A stretch of DNA of 54,060 nt, from positions 1 through 54,060 of the forward strand of contig CAZUAQ010000040.1 of assembly GCA_964618455.1 (NCBI GenBank), written 5' to 3'. The DNA is from CAZUAQ01 sp964618455. Lineage in GTDB: Bacteria; Planctomycetota; Phycisphaerae; UBA1845; PWPN01. Below, in pieces: positions 42,133-52,048 of the stretch (position 1 is its first letter; every line of letters begins with the position of its first letter). The position numbers were made by a program, and so were the translations under genes. Below the pieces are notes generated by a model. That model saw only the letters and a list, made by a program, of their open reading frames with translations. It made no database searches and was not told where the DNA came from.

Positions 42133-45100
42133 TCACCCCCCGGCGGGGCTGCCGGTACGCGGGGGAATCATTTCGAGCACGAGCGTGGCGCGATTGATGC
42201 GGTAGGGCTCGCGGAGGGTCTGGTTGCGTTCGCGATTGGCGTTGGGAATCGAAACCATGCCCATCCACGTGCCCGGCGCTTCGTACTTCACGTCGCAGGG
42301 CAGTTCATCGCTCAGGAAAGCGAGGTTCGTCGACTGGATGAGATTCTTCGCCCTCTCATCCGTGGCGTCGCGAAGGGCCTGGCGGATCAGGGGCGTGGCA
42401 TCGATCTTGACCGACGGGGTGGAGACGCGCGATGCCGAGTCTGTCATGGTCAGGTTGGTCTGGCCGAGAAGGATAGGCGGCGGACTTTGACCCGTGTCGG
42501 CGAATTGCCCCATGCCCGCCGGGATCAACAGATGGATCTCGGGAGACCGCTGCGGCGTGCGGCCGCGTGATCGCCGCGAGGGTTCCGGATTGACTGTCGG
42601 CAGGAGTTCGAGCCGCACCGCCGCCACGAAAGGCCCTGACGGCTCCTGAGCAAGTTGCTTGTTGCGATCGCCGAGACGTTCCTTGCGTTCCTGTTCAGCG
42701 AGCGTGGCGATGAACGCCTGTTCGTCGTCCTGGGACATCAGCGTCAAGCGGGACAGCAACTGAGAGGCCAGCGTTGCGATGCGACGTTCCTCGTGCGCGG
42801 TGAGCTTGAGCAGTTCCTCTTCGGAAACAGTCTGCTTGACGGCAAAGAAAAACAGGCCGGCCTGCGTCGGTTCCATCCGAGGGGGGATCTGAAGCAGGAA
42901 CGCGCCGGCGAGTTGAATCGACTCCGGGTCGGAATCGCGAAGCCGCTGGGCGAGAAAGACGGGCAGCGCGTCGATCACCCAGTACTCCTGGCGATGCGTC
43001 AGGTGACGCACCAGATCCTCACGCCGCAGAGGTGAGGCGTCCGGCTGGCCGAGTTCCTCGCTGAGGCTCCCGATGCGCCCGGAAGCGAGCAACTGGGCGG
43101 CGGAGGCTTTGAAGACCGTGGGATGACTCTCGGGGTGCGTCGCGAGGCGCGTCAGAACCGCCTCAAACGGTGGCAGCGTCGAACTCGGCTTCGAGCGTGA
43201 TCGGCGCGACGTGCGGGCGCCGGCGTCGAAGTCGACCGGGGAATGGTAATCCAACCGAAGCGGAAACGCGGCCAGCTTGTACAACTCCGCTTGAACCAAC
43301 GGCTGATTCCACAGTTCGTCAGGGACGGCGAGGATCGTCCGTGAGAGTTCGGGATCTTCCAGAAGGCTGTCGTCGAAGCGAGCCAGCGTCAGCAGTTTGA
43401 GAAGCTTGACGGCAGTATCCGCCGATTGAAGCTGTGCGACCTTCAGCAACAGGGGGTCGGTCGGGCTCTCGACCTCCAGCCTCAGCCCTTCACAGGCTTG
43501 GAGCAGATTGGGAATGGCCGATTCCTCCACCGAAAGGATCAGCACGCGAAGAATGGTACCCTGCAGTCGCGCATCTTCCACGCGCGACAGCTCGTTCACG
43601 AGCGCCTGGTGAGCGGAAGGGCCGAGATGCCGGAGCAGGCGGATGCTCTGTTGAGATCCATCCGTGAGGCAGATGCGAAGTGCGCGTTCGCGGAGCGCGG
43701 CGTGCGGACTCTGGAGACAGGCCTCCAGGATGCCAAAAATGTTCTCAGGCGCGTTGGAGACGGGCAAGCCTTCCACGTTGTCATCGCCATCGCGTTGCGG
43801 TTGCACTCCCCGCCGGTGGGTCTCCCCGATGGGAGTGCCGGGCGGCATATCCGAAAGCAGCGCCTCGATCTGATCGAGAATCAGCGAGGCCTGTGTTGCG
43901 TCACTCTCGGCGATGACCTTCATGATGTCAGGGTGCAGCGGTGTCGGCGTGTTGATCAGGACGTCGAAGGCCGCCTGGCTGACGCGATCCGCCTTGTGGG
44001 CGAGCGCTGAGAGCAGGGCCTGGTCGATGTTGGCCAGGAGAGGAGGCAGCGGCGGCGCCGCAGGCGACTCGCCGGGGTCGAGCCGCGGCGGGGACGGGGT
44101 ACGTGTGTCGGCGGATGGAATCAGGTCCCTGCGGATCGACGACAGGCGGAGGACGGTCACCCGGGCCACTTCTTCGGAATCCGCCGAGAGGTAGGGAACC
44201 AGGGCCCGGGCCAACCGAGTCGCCGTCTTGTCGGTGGCATCGGACACTTCGGCTTCGAGCGGCGAGATGGCCATCAGGAATGGCTTCTCGAGTTTCAGGC
44301 TGGTCTTGCCATCGAGGTCGAGATCCGCAGTGGTCATGTCGTCGGGCACTTCGATCACGAAGGCGGCGTAGCCGTTGCCCTGGCGATCCTGAATCGTGTC
44401 GGTGGGGCGATCCCGGGAGGACCGGGAACGACTTGAGGAGCGACGTTCGGAAGGGTCGCGCGGCCGGCGCGTGTTGTAGCAGGTCAATGCATAGATGGGA
44501 TCGCCCGCTGCAGTGGCGCCCGCGTCGTCCTCGGGGGCCTCGACGATCATCCGCTCCCAGATGGGTTCATTGCCGGCGGGCAGATCCAGCTCGAGGCGCG
44601 TGATCTCCTGCGTGGAGCCCGACCTCGGTCGGGCATGCGCACTGGTCAGCAGCAGGATGCCTTCTGATGATCGGGTCTTGCCGTCCTGGAAGGTTGCCTT
44701 GAGATCAGACTTGCTGAAGTTGAGCTGGCGCTCGCGCGGCTTGTAGCGAAACGGCACGAGAAGAAGTCGATTGCCTCGGGATGGTTCGCTCGTCTTGGCT
44801 TCGTCAGGGAGAGTGTCGTGCAGCAGCGCGACATTCAGCGCGAGAGTCAGATCGAACTGGATGGGACCTCCGCCGAACAGGTGCCACTGCCGCGCGAGGG
44901 CGCGGGCCTGGGGATGGTCCGGATCCATGTCCAGCACCTCACGGAGCAGATCGCGCGCGGCGTCATACACGCCGGCCTGATGAAGCCAGCGGGCGAGATC
45001 AAAGCGTCCTTCGACGTCGTTTTCGGCAAGCCGCTCGAGTCGAATGCGTCCGCGCTCGCGAAACCAGAACGCGTTCCAGGTATCGGAATTGTCGGGCGTG

Positions 45101-45369
45101 TCATCCGTGAGGAGTTCCGGCCTGGCCTCGATGGCGTTTTCCACGCACATGCGCGCGGCGTCGGTCTTCTGCTGAATCACGAACTGCCGTGCGAGATTGA
45201 GGAACTCGTCGGCGGAACCGGCCTCCCGGATCTCGGCCAGTTCCTCGCGCGTGAGGCGTGGGCTGGATTGGGCCTGCAGGGCGACGGGGGTCGCCGACAT
45301 CAGGATGAAAAGCGACCCTGCAACGGCCCGGAACATGCCCCGGCGGAAAAATGAAATCCCGTACAACAT
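42133..45369 (-). CDS. Large exported TPR/HEAT-like repeat protein, unknown function
   Basis: 1078 residues from the ATG at 45369, which has GGAGG 8 bases upstream (the longer GTG at 45378 is less favoured). A signal peptide ends near LQAQS. Residues about 30-160 are helical and TPR-like (AARDLLREVLDMDPDHPQARALA). The centre (about 380-900) is a long series of Leu/Ala-rich helices with phrases like ALRERALRICLTDGSQQSIRLL, typical of HEAT/ARM repeats. The C-terminus is beta-rich with RLELLPTVNPEPSRR. No enzyme motif. Its product may be a scaffold in the periplasm or outer compartment. No family is recognised. Confidence 0.7.
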   Translation of the reverse strand: MLYGISFFRRGMFRAVAGSLFILMSATPVALQAQSSPRLTREELAEIREAGSADEFLNLARQFVIQQKTDAARMCVENAIEARPELLTDDTPDNSDTWNAFWFRERGRIRLERLAENDVEGRFDLARWLHQAGVYDAARDLLREVLDMDPDHPQARALARQWHLFGGGPIQFDLTLALNVALLHDTLPDEAKTSEPSRGNRLLLVPFRYKPRERQLNFSKSDLKATFQDGKTRSSEGILLLTSAHARPRSGSTQEITRLELDLPAGNEPIWERMIVEAPEDDAGATAAGDPIYALTCYNTRRPRDPSERRSSSRSRSSRDRPTDTIQDRQGNGYAAFVIEVPDDMTTADLDLDGKTSLKLEKPFLMAISPLEAEVSDATDKTATRLARALVPYLSADSEEVARVTVLRLSSIRRDLIPSADTRTPSPPRLDPGESPAAPPLPPLLANIDQALLSALAHKADRVSQAAFDVLINTPTPLHPDIMKVIAESDATQASLILDQIEALLSDMPPGTPIGETHRRGVQPQRDGDDNVEGLPVSNAPENIFGILEACLQSPHAALRERALRICLTDGSQQSIRLLRHLGPSAHQALVNELSRVEDARLQGTILRVLILSVEESAIPNLLQACEGLRLEVESPTDPLLLKVAQLQSADTAVKLLKLLTLARFDDSLLEDPELSRTILAVPDELWNQPLVQAELYKLAAFPLRLDYHSPVDFDAGARTSRRSRSKPSSTLPPFEAVLTRLATHPESHPTVFKASAAQLLASGRIGSLSEELGQPDASPLRREDLVRHLTHRQEYWVIDALPVFLAQRLRDSDPESIQLAGAFLLQIPPRMEPTQAGLFFFAVKQTVSEEELLKLTAHEERRIATLASQLLSRLTLMSQDDEQAFIATLAEQERKERLGDRNKQLAQEPSGPFVAAVRLELLPTVNPEPSRRSRGRTPQRSPEIHLLIPAGMGQFADTGQSPPPILLGQTNLTMTDSASRVSTPSVKIDATPLIRQALRDATDERAKNLIQSTNLAFLSDELPCDVKYEAPGTWMGMVSIPNANRERNQTLREPYRINRATLVLEMIPPRTGSPAGG

Positions 45370-45481
45370 CAGCCTCACCTCCGCAGGTCACCCCTGAAAT
45401 TCTTCGGTGTGCCCCCTTCAATAAGCGTACGAGATCCACAAGCGTCTGACAATGTAGGGAGCATGAAGCAGGAATCAGTGT

Positions 45482-45521
45482 AAAACGAACGCCGCCCGGC
45501 CGACCGGAGTCGGACAGGCGG
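45482..45521 (-). terminator. Probable terminator of the PEP-CTERM gene
   Basis: Read on the minus strand, a hairpin with inner stem CCGAC/GTCGG and outer stem CCGCC/GGCGG (with mismatches between) is followed by CGTTTTAC. It lies about 70 bases after the stop at 45592. Confidence 0.5.
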
Positions 45522-45591
45522 TGTGTTCTCCGCGTAGGCGGAGGTTTCCAAGCCGTGGTCGCGAGAGCACGGCGGGGAACAGGAGGCTTGT

Positions 45592-46407
45592 TCAGCGGCG
45601 TCGGCGAAGCATCGCCACGCAGCCGATCGCCAGCAGGGAAAGCGAGGCCGGCTCGGGCGTCACGACGAGATTATCGATGCGGAACGCGGCGCCTGCGTTG
45701 CCGGAGTGATTCATACTGCGATACTTGAGTATGAAAGCCACATCCGTGTTTCCGGCGCCCTCGGTGGTGAAACTGGTAGACTGGGTATGCCAGTTTCCGT
45801 CCCACATGCCGATGTCGCCGATCCACGTGGATTGCCGCGCGTGGCCGGGGTAGTCTTCCGCATCTCCCCACGCCCGGGGATTGCTCAGGCCGAGTCCCAT
45901 GTCTTCCTGGATATTCTCGACCGTGTTTCGGATCTGCCAGGATGCGCTCGGGACCAGGTCATCGCCATTCCCCTGCCCGACGACACCGCCAGGGACCAGA
46001 CCCTGATCAAACTGAATATCGAACGCGAAGTCATAGGTCGTGTTCGGAGACAGACCTGTAATGACAACGCCCACAAAGATGTCCTCGTAATCGGCAGTTT
46101 CATGGGGAATGACCTTCATGGAAGCGTTGCCTTCGGTCATGTTGACCGTGTCCGCCTCGATGAGATAATTCTCGCCGCCATTCCAGTCCTGCTGAGCAAA
46201 TCTCCAGTTAGCAGGGATCATCGCTGTGCTTTGCAGGACGACCCGGCTCCCGTCATTCCAATCATCGTGGTCGTTGAAATGACCTTCATAGTCGGCATCA
46301 ACCGGGATGTAAGGTGAATTCACACCATCCGTCCAGACGGCGGCGCCGGCAGGGGTGAATGTCGCCAGCACAAACAATGCGGCGACAGCGGTCATGATTG
46401 CTTTCAT
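45592..46407 (-). CDS. PEP-CTERM exported protein
   Basis: 271 residues. AAAGGAGGAG precedes the ATG at 46407. Signal peptide to about AGAAV; the mature N-terminus VWTDGVNSPYIPVDAD resembles the start of the protein at 47071 (VWEDGLNDSYVAADAT). A beta-sandwich-like body follows, with FAFDIQFDQG and VAFILKYRSMNHSGNAG. The end VTPEPASLSLLAIGCVAML-RRRR is a classic PEP-CTERM sorting signal. It is likely exported and processed by exosortase; function unknown. It faces the large fusion gene across a 663-base AT-rich intergenic region. Confidence 0.85.
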   Translation of the reverse strand: MKAIMTAVAALFVLATFTPAGAAVWTDGVNSPYIPVDADYEGHFNDHDDWNDGSRVVLQSTAMIPANWRFAQQDWNGGENYLIEADTVNMTEGNASMKVIPHETADYEDIFVGVVITGLSPNTTYDFAFDIQFDQGLVPGGVVGQGNGDDLVPSASWQIRNTVENIQEDMGLGLSNPRAWGDAEDYPGHARQSTWIGDIGMWDGNWHTQSTSFTTEGAGNTDVAFILKYRSMNHSGNAGAAFRIDNLVVTPEPASLSLLAIGCVAMLRRRR

Positions 46408-47070
46408 GGCATCTCCTCCTTTGATGGAAATGAGTACAGGCGGAATGATCCGCCTCAGCAAACCTATTGGATACAACGAGAAGTGAGCCAACACCCAACG
46501 AGATGAAATCCCCTCACGCCAGATGTCCCTTCCTCACCAAGGTTCAAACTAATCCATTGCCTCTATTTGCGTCAACGACAAAAATGGGAAGAATTCTTAA
46601 TGTTCGCCATTGATGCTTGATTCAACGTGCGCCCGTGTTCAGATGAACATAAACCCACGCAAGCGAATAAAAATCAATAAATAAAGATCGCCTCAGATGA
46701 ACTGGCAGGCAGGGGGTATTAGTGGAACTGAATGATCATTGATCAGGGTGAATTGATTTGTGAGTCTTGGAAAAATCATTGTTTTTCTTAGTGACGTACT
46801 TGGGATGGCGATTCGGGAGTCTGGGAAGCAGGGACCGGCAACCTCGCCAAGTCCTCGAAGGCAATACAGGACGAGTCGACACCTCGGACGCGCGTCCGCA
46901 TCCCGGGGAGCATGGAAGATTGCGAATACTCGGCAGTTGTTATTCGCCATCGCGTTGTGCCATAATAAATGCTGTCTGCGGAGCATGTCGATAACTCGTT
47001 CAGCCGATGATCGTCTTGGCGGAACTCGAAGCGGATCCGGCCGAGCCACCGATCAGAGAGGGGTACGCCC
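46408..47070. other. Divergent AT-rich intergenic region
   Basis: 663 bases between the divergent PEP-CTERM gene and the fusion-protein gene; clearly lower in GC than the surroundings (especially about 46520-46780). It probably holds both promoters. Frames crossing it show no coding character. Confidence 0.5.
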
Positions 47071-50000
47071 ATGTCTTGTCGAATCGCCGGAGCCTCCATG
47101 ATGCTGGGGGTGCTTTTCGTTTGCGTCGCGCATGGTGATGTGCAGTTGGTCTGGGAGGATGGACTGAACGATAGCTATGTCGCCGCGGATGCGACACTCG
47201 ATCTTCATCAAACGTCACCGCCCACCGCCTTGGGTGAGCCGCCATGGCTTGCGGATACCGAGTTGAACTTTGCCGGCGCGCTTCCGCCGGAATGGTACGC
47301 CGGCTTCGTGCACTGGCATGGCTACAACGCGAAACACTGGGGTGTCGAGCGCGACATAACGACGAAGACTGAAGGAGCGGCGGCCATGCGCCTGGCATAC
47401 GCATCTTTCGGTGCGTCGACGGCGGACATCACCGACATCTACCTGGGCCGCAAGTTTCCGACGATTCCGGGCAAGCGCTACATCCTTCGCTTTGATCATC
47501 GCATGGATCCCATGGGCGAGTTGTGGCCGATCGGCGACGACCCGCTCCAGCGCGAGCAGGGGTGGACGCAGTACGCCGTGGTGCATTCGGGCAGCCTGGA
47601 GAACATGCCGGGCATCGAGGATTATCCCCAAGGCGAGCCCGGCTTCATTCCCGGGACGCACCCGGGCACTCGCTTCATCTACTACACCGACGGCCAGTGG
47701 CACACGTACGACTATGAATTCGTTGCGACCGGCACCGAGACGTCCTTCGTGTGGGATTTCCGCAAGAACCGTGTCTATCCCGGCGATCACGTCATTCAGC
47801 CCGGCGACGGGTACCATCTGGACAACGTGCGGCTCTTCCTGGTCACCGAGGCGGGGCCGACCAATGCCGACTTCTCCGAAGGGCAGACGGACTGGTCCGC
47901 GTGGACGGTAAGCGGCGCGCCGTCGGTCACGGCGGATGCGGACGGGATGAACGTCAGCGGTGCCGACTTCACAGGTGGGGCGTATCAACGCATGCCGACC
48001 GGCGGCGCGGGCCGCGTGGTGACCGTGACCGGCGACTGGATCGGCGGCGCGGACGACGTGACGGCGGAGGTGTTGGTGATCAACGCCGATCGTGAACCGG
48101 CCGCCGGTGTGGATGAGACGGACGGCGTGAACAACGCCGAGGTGCTCTACCGCCAATCGGGTGGCGGCGCGTGGTCCGGCGGGATGCCCTGGAACTCGCA
48201 GCTTGGCAGTGAGCCCTACCGTATCTCCTTTACGGCCAATGATGACTTCGCCACCATCGTGCTGCGCGTGTCGCACTCCGGTGCGGGGTCCGCCGATGTG
48301 ACCTTCGACGACTTCGACGTGCGAAGCGTGGCTGCCCCGGCGTCGATCAACACCCTGCCCGACGGTTTCTCGCAGCGCAGCATGGCGTTTCCGGTCAACC
48401 ACATGGTGGCCATGGCGCAGCATCCCCATCCCGACAACCGCGCCATTTACGCCATCCAGAACGACGGCAATCAGGCGCTCTACAGAATCGATATCGATGA
48501 TCCGACATTGACGCCCGTGCTCGTGGCGAACGTCGGCGCGTTGGGCCTCGAGTTCCAGTCCGGCGCGGAGGGCATCACCTTCGACAACATCGGCAACATG
48601 TACATCTCTTCGCACGAAGGCGACATCGTCAAGGGCACGTACAACGCGGCTGCCCAGACCTTCTCATGGTCGACGCTGGTCGATCTGCCCGAGTCCGCCA
48701 ACGGGGGCTGGCATGGCGTGAACGGGCTGGCGGTCGATGAGCTGCGGCAGTACCTCTACATCTGCAGCGGCACACTGAACAACGAGACGCAGAGCAACTG
48801 GTGGCAGTACTCGGCGTACGAAGGACGCGTGCTGCGCTATCCCTTGAGTGGCGGCAATGTCACCGAACACGTCTTCGGCATCCGCAACACGTTCGACATC
48901 CGCTTCCGCGCCGACGGCAAGCTCTTCGGCGTGGACAACAGTCCGGACCCGAACATCAACTGCGACTACGCCGACGAGGTCAACCTGATCGAACCGGGCA
49001 AGCATTACGGCTGGCCCTTCAAGTACGGCAGTGATCTCTCCGGCAGCGACGGCACATCGTTCGGCTGCATCTCCCCGGACACGCCGCCGGCCGGGCCGTA
49101 CGGGGACGCATTGGCCAATCTCGGCCCCGACGGTCGTCCCGGGCAGGGCGAGCCCGGCTACCAGGATGGCGGGATTTACTACGGGGTCGATCCGCATTCC
49201 TCGCCGGACGGTCTCTCATTCTACGAACCGTCGCGCATGGACCCCCAGGCGATCAAGTTCCCGAGCGATTACTGGGGTCGCGCGTTCGTCGCCCGGTTTG
49301 GATCCGCCACGACGGGGCACGACGTACTTTCGCTGGGCTTCGTCGGCGAGGCCGGCGGTGCGGAAAGCGGTTATCTGTGCAATACGTTCCTCACGAGCAG
49401 CGGTGTGGGTTCCCCGATCGACGTGGTGGCGGCGCACAACGGCAAGGTTTATGTGCTGGACTACTCGCGCAGCAACGCCGGCTGGTTGTATGAAATCAGT
49501 TACACCGTGCCGCCGGATGAGCCCATGATCGCGCTGAGCCGCAGTTCGATCGTCAAGAACGTCTACGTGACCGACGCGCTCTTCCCGGAGACTTTCACCG
49601 TCAGCAACAGTGGCACGGACACCTTGAACTACACGCTTTCGGTGAGTCCACCGTCGGCGCTGAGCTGGATGACCGTGGCCCCGACCTCCGGTTCGAGCAG
49701 CGGTGAGGAAGATGCGATCACGCTGAGCTATCCAGGCGTGGCCGATCTTCTCGCCGGCGTCTACTCCGCCACCATCACGGTGAGCAGTGACGAGGCGTTC
49801 AACTCGCCGCAGACACTCGATCTGACCGTGAACGTGAACACCGTCGGCCCGGACCTCGATGCGGACGGCGATGTCGATCTCGACGACTACGCGCGCCTTC
49901 AGTTCTGCTACACCGGGCCGGGTGTCATGCCCGAACCCGGGTGCGAGGATGCCCGTCTCGATGGAGATGTCGATGTGGACGCGGGGGATCTGACGGAGTT

Positions 50001-50739
50001 TCTCTCGTGCCTGTCGGGCAAGAACGTGCTGGCGGAGCGAACCTGCGACGGCGATGTGCTCGAGACCGCCGACGTCTTCCGTGGTGGCGCGCTCTACGAC
50101 AAGTGGTGGGTGATCGCGGGCCTGCCCGAGCCGACGACGGACCATCCGTTGTGGGCGACTCGACCCGACATGATCTCGAACCCCAGCACGGGCGCTGCCA
50201 CGCACCGCTGCCAGGAATGTCACGGTTGGGATTACAAGGGTGTCGACGGCCAGTACGGCAGCGGCGTTCACAAGACGGGCTTTCCCGGCGTGTTCGGGTC
50301 GCAGCTCACCGCCACGCAGATGTTCAAGCTCTTGCGTGAAGAGGATACCGCCTATCCCAACGGGCATGGCTTCGGCCAGTTGGGGCTCTCGGACGAGGAT
50401 CTCTGGGACCTCGTGAAGTTCCTGCAGGAGGGTGTGATCGACACGGATCTCTACGTGGACGGTGCGAATGTCATCCAGGGGAACACCACCACCGGGCAGA
50501 CGAACTACACCAATGTATGTGCCTTCTGCCATGGTGCGGACGGCACCGGCTTCCTGCCCTCGGGGCATGACACGCTGGGCGAGATCGGCGACAACGATCC
50601 CTGGAAGCTCATCCACAAGATCCGGTATGGCCAGCCCGCTTCGCCGATGCCCAACGCCCAGTCGAGCGGCTGGAACCTGAACCAGGTGATCGATACCGGC
50701 GCCTACGTTCAGACGCTGCCGCCGGGCCAGGTACCGTAA
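47071..50739 (+). CDS. PQQ-dehydrogenase-like / dockerin / dihaem cytochrome c fusion protein
   Basis: 1222 residues, GAGAGGGG before the ATG. Signal peptide (to about HGDVQ). Residues about 25-425 form beta-sandwich, carbohydrate-binding-like modules whose start resembles the PEP-CTERM protein at 45592. Residues about 430-810 match the soluble PQQ glucose/sorbosone dehydrogenase propeller (ANGGWHGVNGLAVDELRQYLY, RNTFDIRFRADGKLFGVDNS, NLIEPGKHYGWPF). About 818-923 is a BACON/Ig-like domain, about 926-985 a two-loop dockerin (DLDADGDVDLDDYARLQ and DGDVDVDAGDLTEF). About 1045-1222 is a cytochrome with two CxxCH haem sites, CQECH and CAFCH. It would oxidise a sugar or aldose outside the cell and pass electrons through its own haems. 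It may anchor through the dockerin. Confidence 0.8.
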   Translation: MSCRIAGASMMLGVLFVCVAHGDVQLVWEDGLNDSYVAADATLDLHQTSPPTALGEPPWLADTELNFAGALPPEWYAGFVHWHGYNAKHWGVERDITTKTEGAAAMRLAYASFGASTADITDIYLGRKFPTIPGKRYILRFDHRMDPMGELWPIGDDPLQREQGWTQYAVVHSGSLENMPGIEDYPQGEPGFIPGTHPGTRFIYYTDGQWHTYDYEFVATGTETSFVWDFRKNRVYPGDHVIQPGDGYHLDNVRLFLVTEAGPTNADFSEGQTDWSAWTVSGAPSVTADADGMNVSGADFTGGAYQRMPTGGAGRVVTVTGDWIGGADDVTAEVLVINADREPAAGVDETDGVNNAEVLYRQSGGGAWSGGMPWNSQLGSEPYRISFTANDDFATIVLRVSHSGAGSADVTFDDFDVRSVAAPASINTLPDGFSQRSMAFPVNHMVAMAQHPHPDNRAIYAIQNDGNQALYRIDIDDPTLTPVLVANVGALGLEFQSGAEGITFDNIGNMYISSHEGDIVKGTYNAAAQTFSWSTLVDLPESANGGWHGVNGLAVDELRQYLYICSGTLNNETQSNWWQYSAYEGRVLRYPLSGGNVTEHVFGIRNTFDIRFRADGKLFGVDNSPDPNINCDYADEVNLIEPGKHYGWPFKYGSDLSGSDGTSFGCISPDTPPAGPYGDALANLGPDGRPGQGEPGYQDGGIYYGVDPHSSPDGLSFYEPSRMDPQAIKFPSDYWGRAFVARFGSATTGHDVLSLGFVGEAGGAESGYLCNTFLTSSGVGSPIDVVAAHNGKVYVLDYSRSNAGWLYEISYTVPPDEPMIALSRSSIVKNVYVTDALFPETFTVSNSGTDTLNYTLSVSPPSALSWMTVAPTSGSSSGEEDAITLSYPGVADLLAGVYSATITVSSDEAFNSPQTLDLTVNVNTVGPDLDADGDVDLDDYARLQFCYTGPGVMPEPGCEDARLDGDVDVDAGDLTEFLSCLSGKNVLAERTCDGDVLETADVFRGGALYDKWWVIAGLPEPTTDHPLWATRPDMISNPSTGAATHRCQECHGWDYKGVDGQYGSGVHKTGFPGVFGSQLTATQMFKLLREEDTAYPNGHGFGQLGLSDEDLWDLVKFLQEGVIDTDLYVDGANVIQGNTTTGQTNYTNVCAFCHGADGTGFLPSGHDTLGEIGDNDPWKLIHKIRYGQPASPMPNAQSSGWNLNQVIDTGAYVQTLPPGQVP

Positions 50740-51070
50740 CCCAACCTCCACCAAGCTGGTGTGCAGCATCCGTTGGCGAGCGCGTTCATCGTCAGTATAC
50801 CGTGCACCTCAGTAAACGGACCCGGGCAATGCGCCATGGTTCTTATGGTCCGCCGGCGATGACTCCCTCGAAGGATGACCCAGGTTCTTTCAACGCGGAG
50901 TTGCGCATCCAGGGCAGTGCCATCTACGCGATCAAGCGAGCAGGACGCATCGTCCCGGCCATGGAGACCGAACACGACGCCGCGCTACCCATGCCCACAG
51001 ACACCGGTATAATCCATGGGCAACACAACGGGACTGCCCTGCTCCGCTGACGACGAAATCGGATGACCGC
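50740..51070. other. Intergenic region, no gene seen
   Basis: 331 bases. A TATAAT lies at 51008-51013, about 55 bases before nadK, without a convincing -35. An 82-codon frame across it has no family character. Confidence 0.45.
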
Positions 51071-51901
51071 ATGTCGACCTTGCCACGAGTGATGGTGCTC
51101 TACAACGCGTCCAAGCCTGACGCCCGCGCGACGAGTGAAGAGGTCGTCCGGTGCCTGTCCGGATGTGCCAAGGTGGTGGAGGTGGCAGCTCTGGAAGCCG
51201 CCAGTCGCGCGGGAGATTTACAGCCGGATCGCATCTTCGTGCTGGGAGGAGACGGGAGCATTCTCGCCGTCGCCCGCGCGCTCGATGTGCACCAGGTGCC
51301 GATCGTCGGGGTCAACTTCGGGAAACTCGGCTACCTGGCGGAGTTCACGCGGGACGATCTGCAGACACATCTTGAACGGGCGCTGTCCGACGACGGCACC
51401 GTCAGCCGGCGCATGATGCTCGACGCCGAGATCCGCAATCACCACGCCACGTCGCGCACGCTGGCAGTGAACGATTGCGTCGTGCATGCCGGCCCGCCGT
51501 TTCGCATGATCGAGCTTTCGATTGCCGTCGACGGGAACGCCCTGACCGACTTTGCGGGTGACGGGCTGGTGGTGGCGACGCCGTCGGGCTCGACCGCGCA
51601 CAATCTCTCGGTCGGTGGACCGATCGTGCAATCCGAGATCCCCGCCATCGTCCTCTCGCCCATCTCGCCGCACTCGCTGACGCACCGCCCGCTGGTCGTA
51701 CACGGCGACTCCGTGATCGAGGTGACCGCGCAACAGGTCAATGAGGGCTCCGCCGTCGTCGTGGACGGGCAGGTGACGCTGCCCATGCACGTGGGCGACG
51801 CGCTGACCATCCGCCGCCGACCCGAACCCTTCCAGCTCGTCCGCAATCCTGCCCAGCCGAAGTGGTACACCCTGACGACGAAAATCCGCTGGGGGCGATA
51901 A
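51071..51901 (+). CDS. nadK: NAD kinase
   Basis: 276 residues. The ATP/NAD motif GGDGS is at residues 59-63 in VLGGDGSILAVARA, and the second family motif TPSGSTAHNLS at about 170-180. The usual NE of the adenine-binding motif is ND (residues 134-135, NDCVV). It phosphorylates NAD to NADP in the cytosol. Length is normal. It stands alone, with a TATAAT upstream. Confidence 0.93.
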   Translation: MSTLPRVMVLYNASKPDARATSEEVVRCLSGCAKVVEVAALEAASRAGDLQPDRIFVLGGDGSILAVARALDVHQVPIVGVNFGKLGYLAEFTRDDLQTHLERALSDDGTVSRRMMLDAEIRNHHATSRTLAVNDCVVHAGPPFRMIELSIAVDGNALTDFAGDGLVVATPSGSTAHNLSVGGPIVQSEIPAIVLSPISPHSLTHRPLVVHGDSVIEVTAQQVNEGSAVVVDGQVTLPMHVGDALTIRRRPEPFQLVRNPAQPKWYTLTTKIRWGR

Positions 51902-52006
51902 CGGATGGATCCATCATTGGGGACGAAGCCCCGGGTGCCCGTCGCTCCGCTGGGTTCGTGCACATTCAGGGGTCCATGGGCAAGCCAGATCACGAGCGCC
52001 GCCAGC

Positions 52007-52035
52007 TTGACAAAGCCGCACCGAATCCGTTGAAT
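52007..52035 (+). promoter_or_regulatory. Probable promoter of tRNA-Val
   Basis: Perfect -35 TTGACA at 52007-52012 and TTGAAT at 52030-52035 with a 17-nt spacer, placing the start of transcription just before the tRNA at 52049. Confidence 0.5.
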
Positions 52036-52048
52036 AGAGTGTTGCTCG

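Noticed and set aside
42115..45378. Long plus-strand frames opposite the TPR/HEAT gene
   Set aside because: They are GC-rich shadows; the minus-strand frame has signal peptide, ribosome site and consistent repeats.
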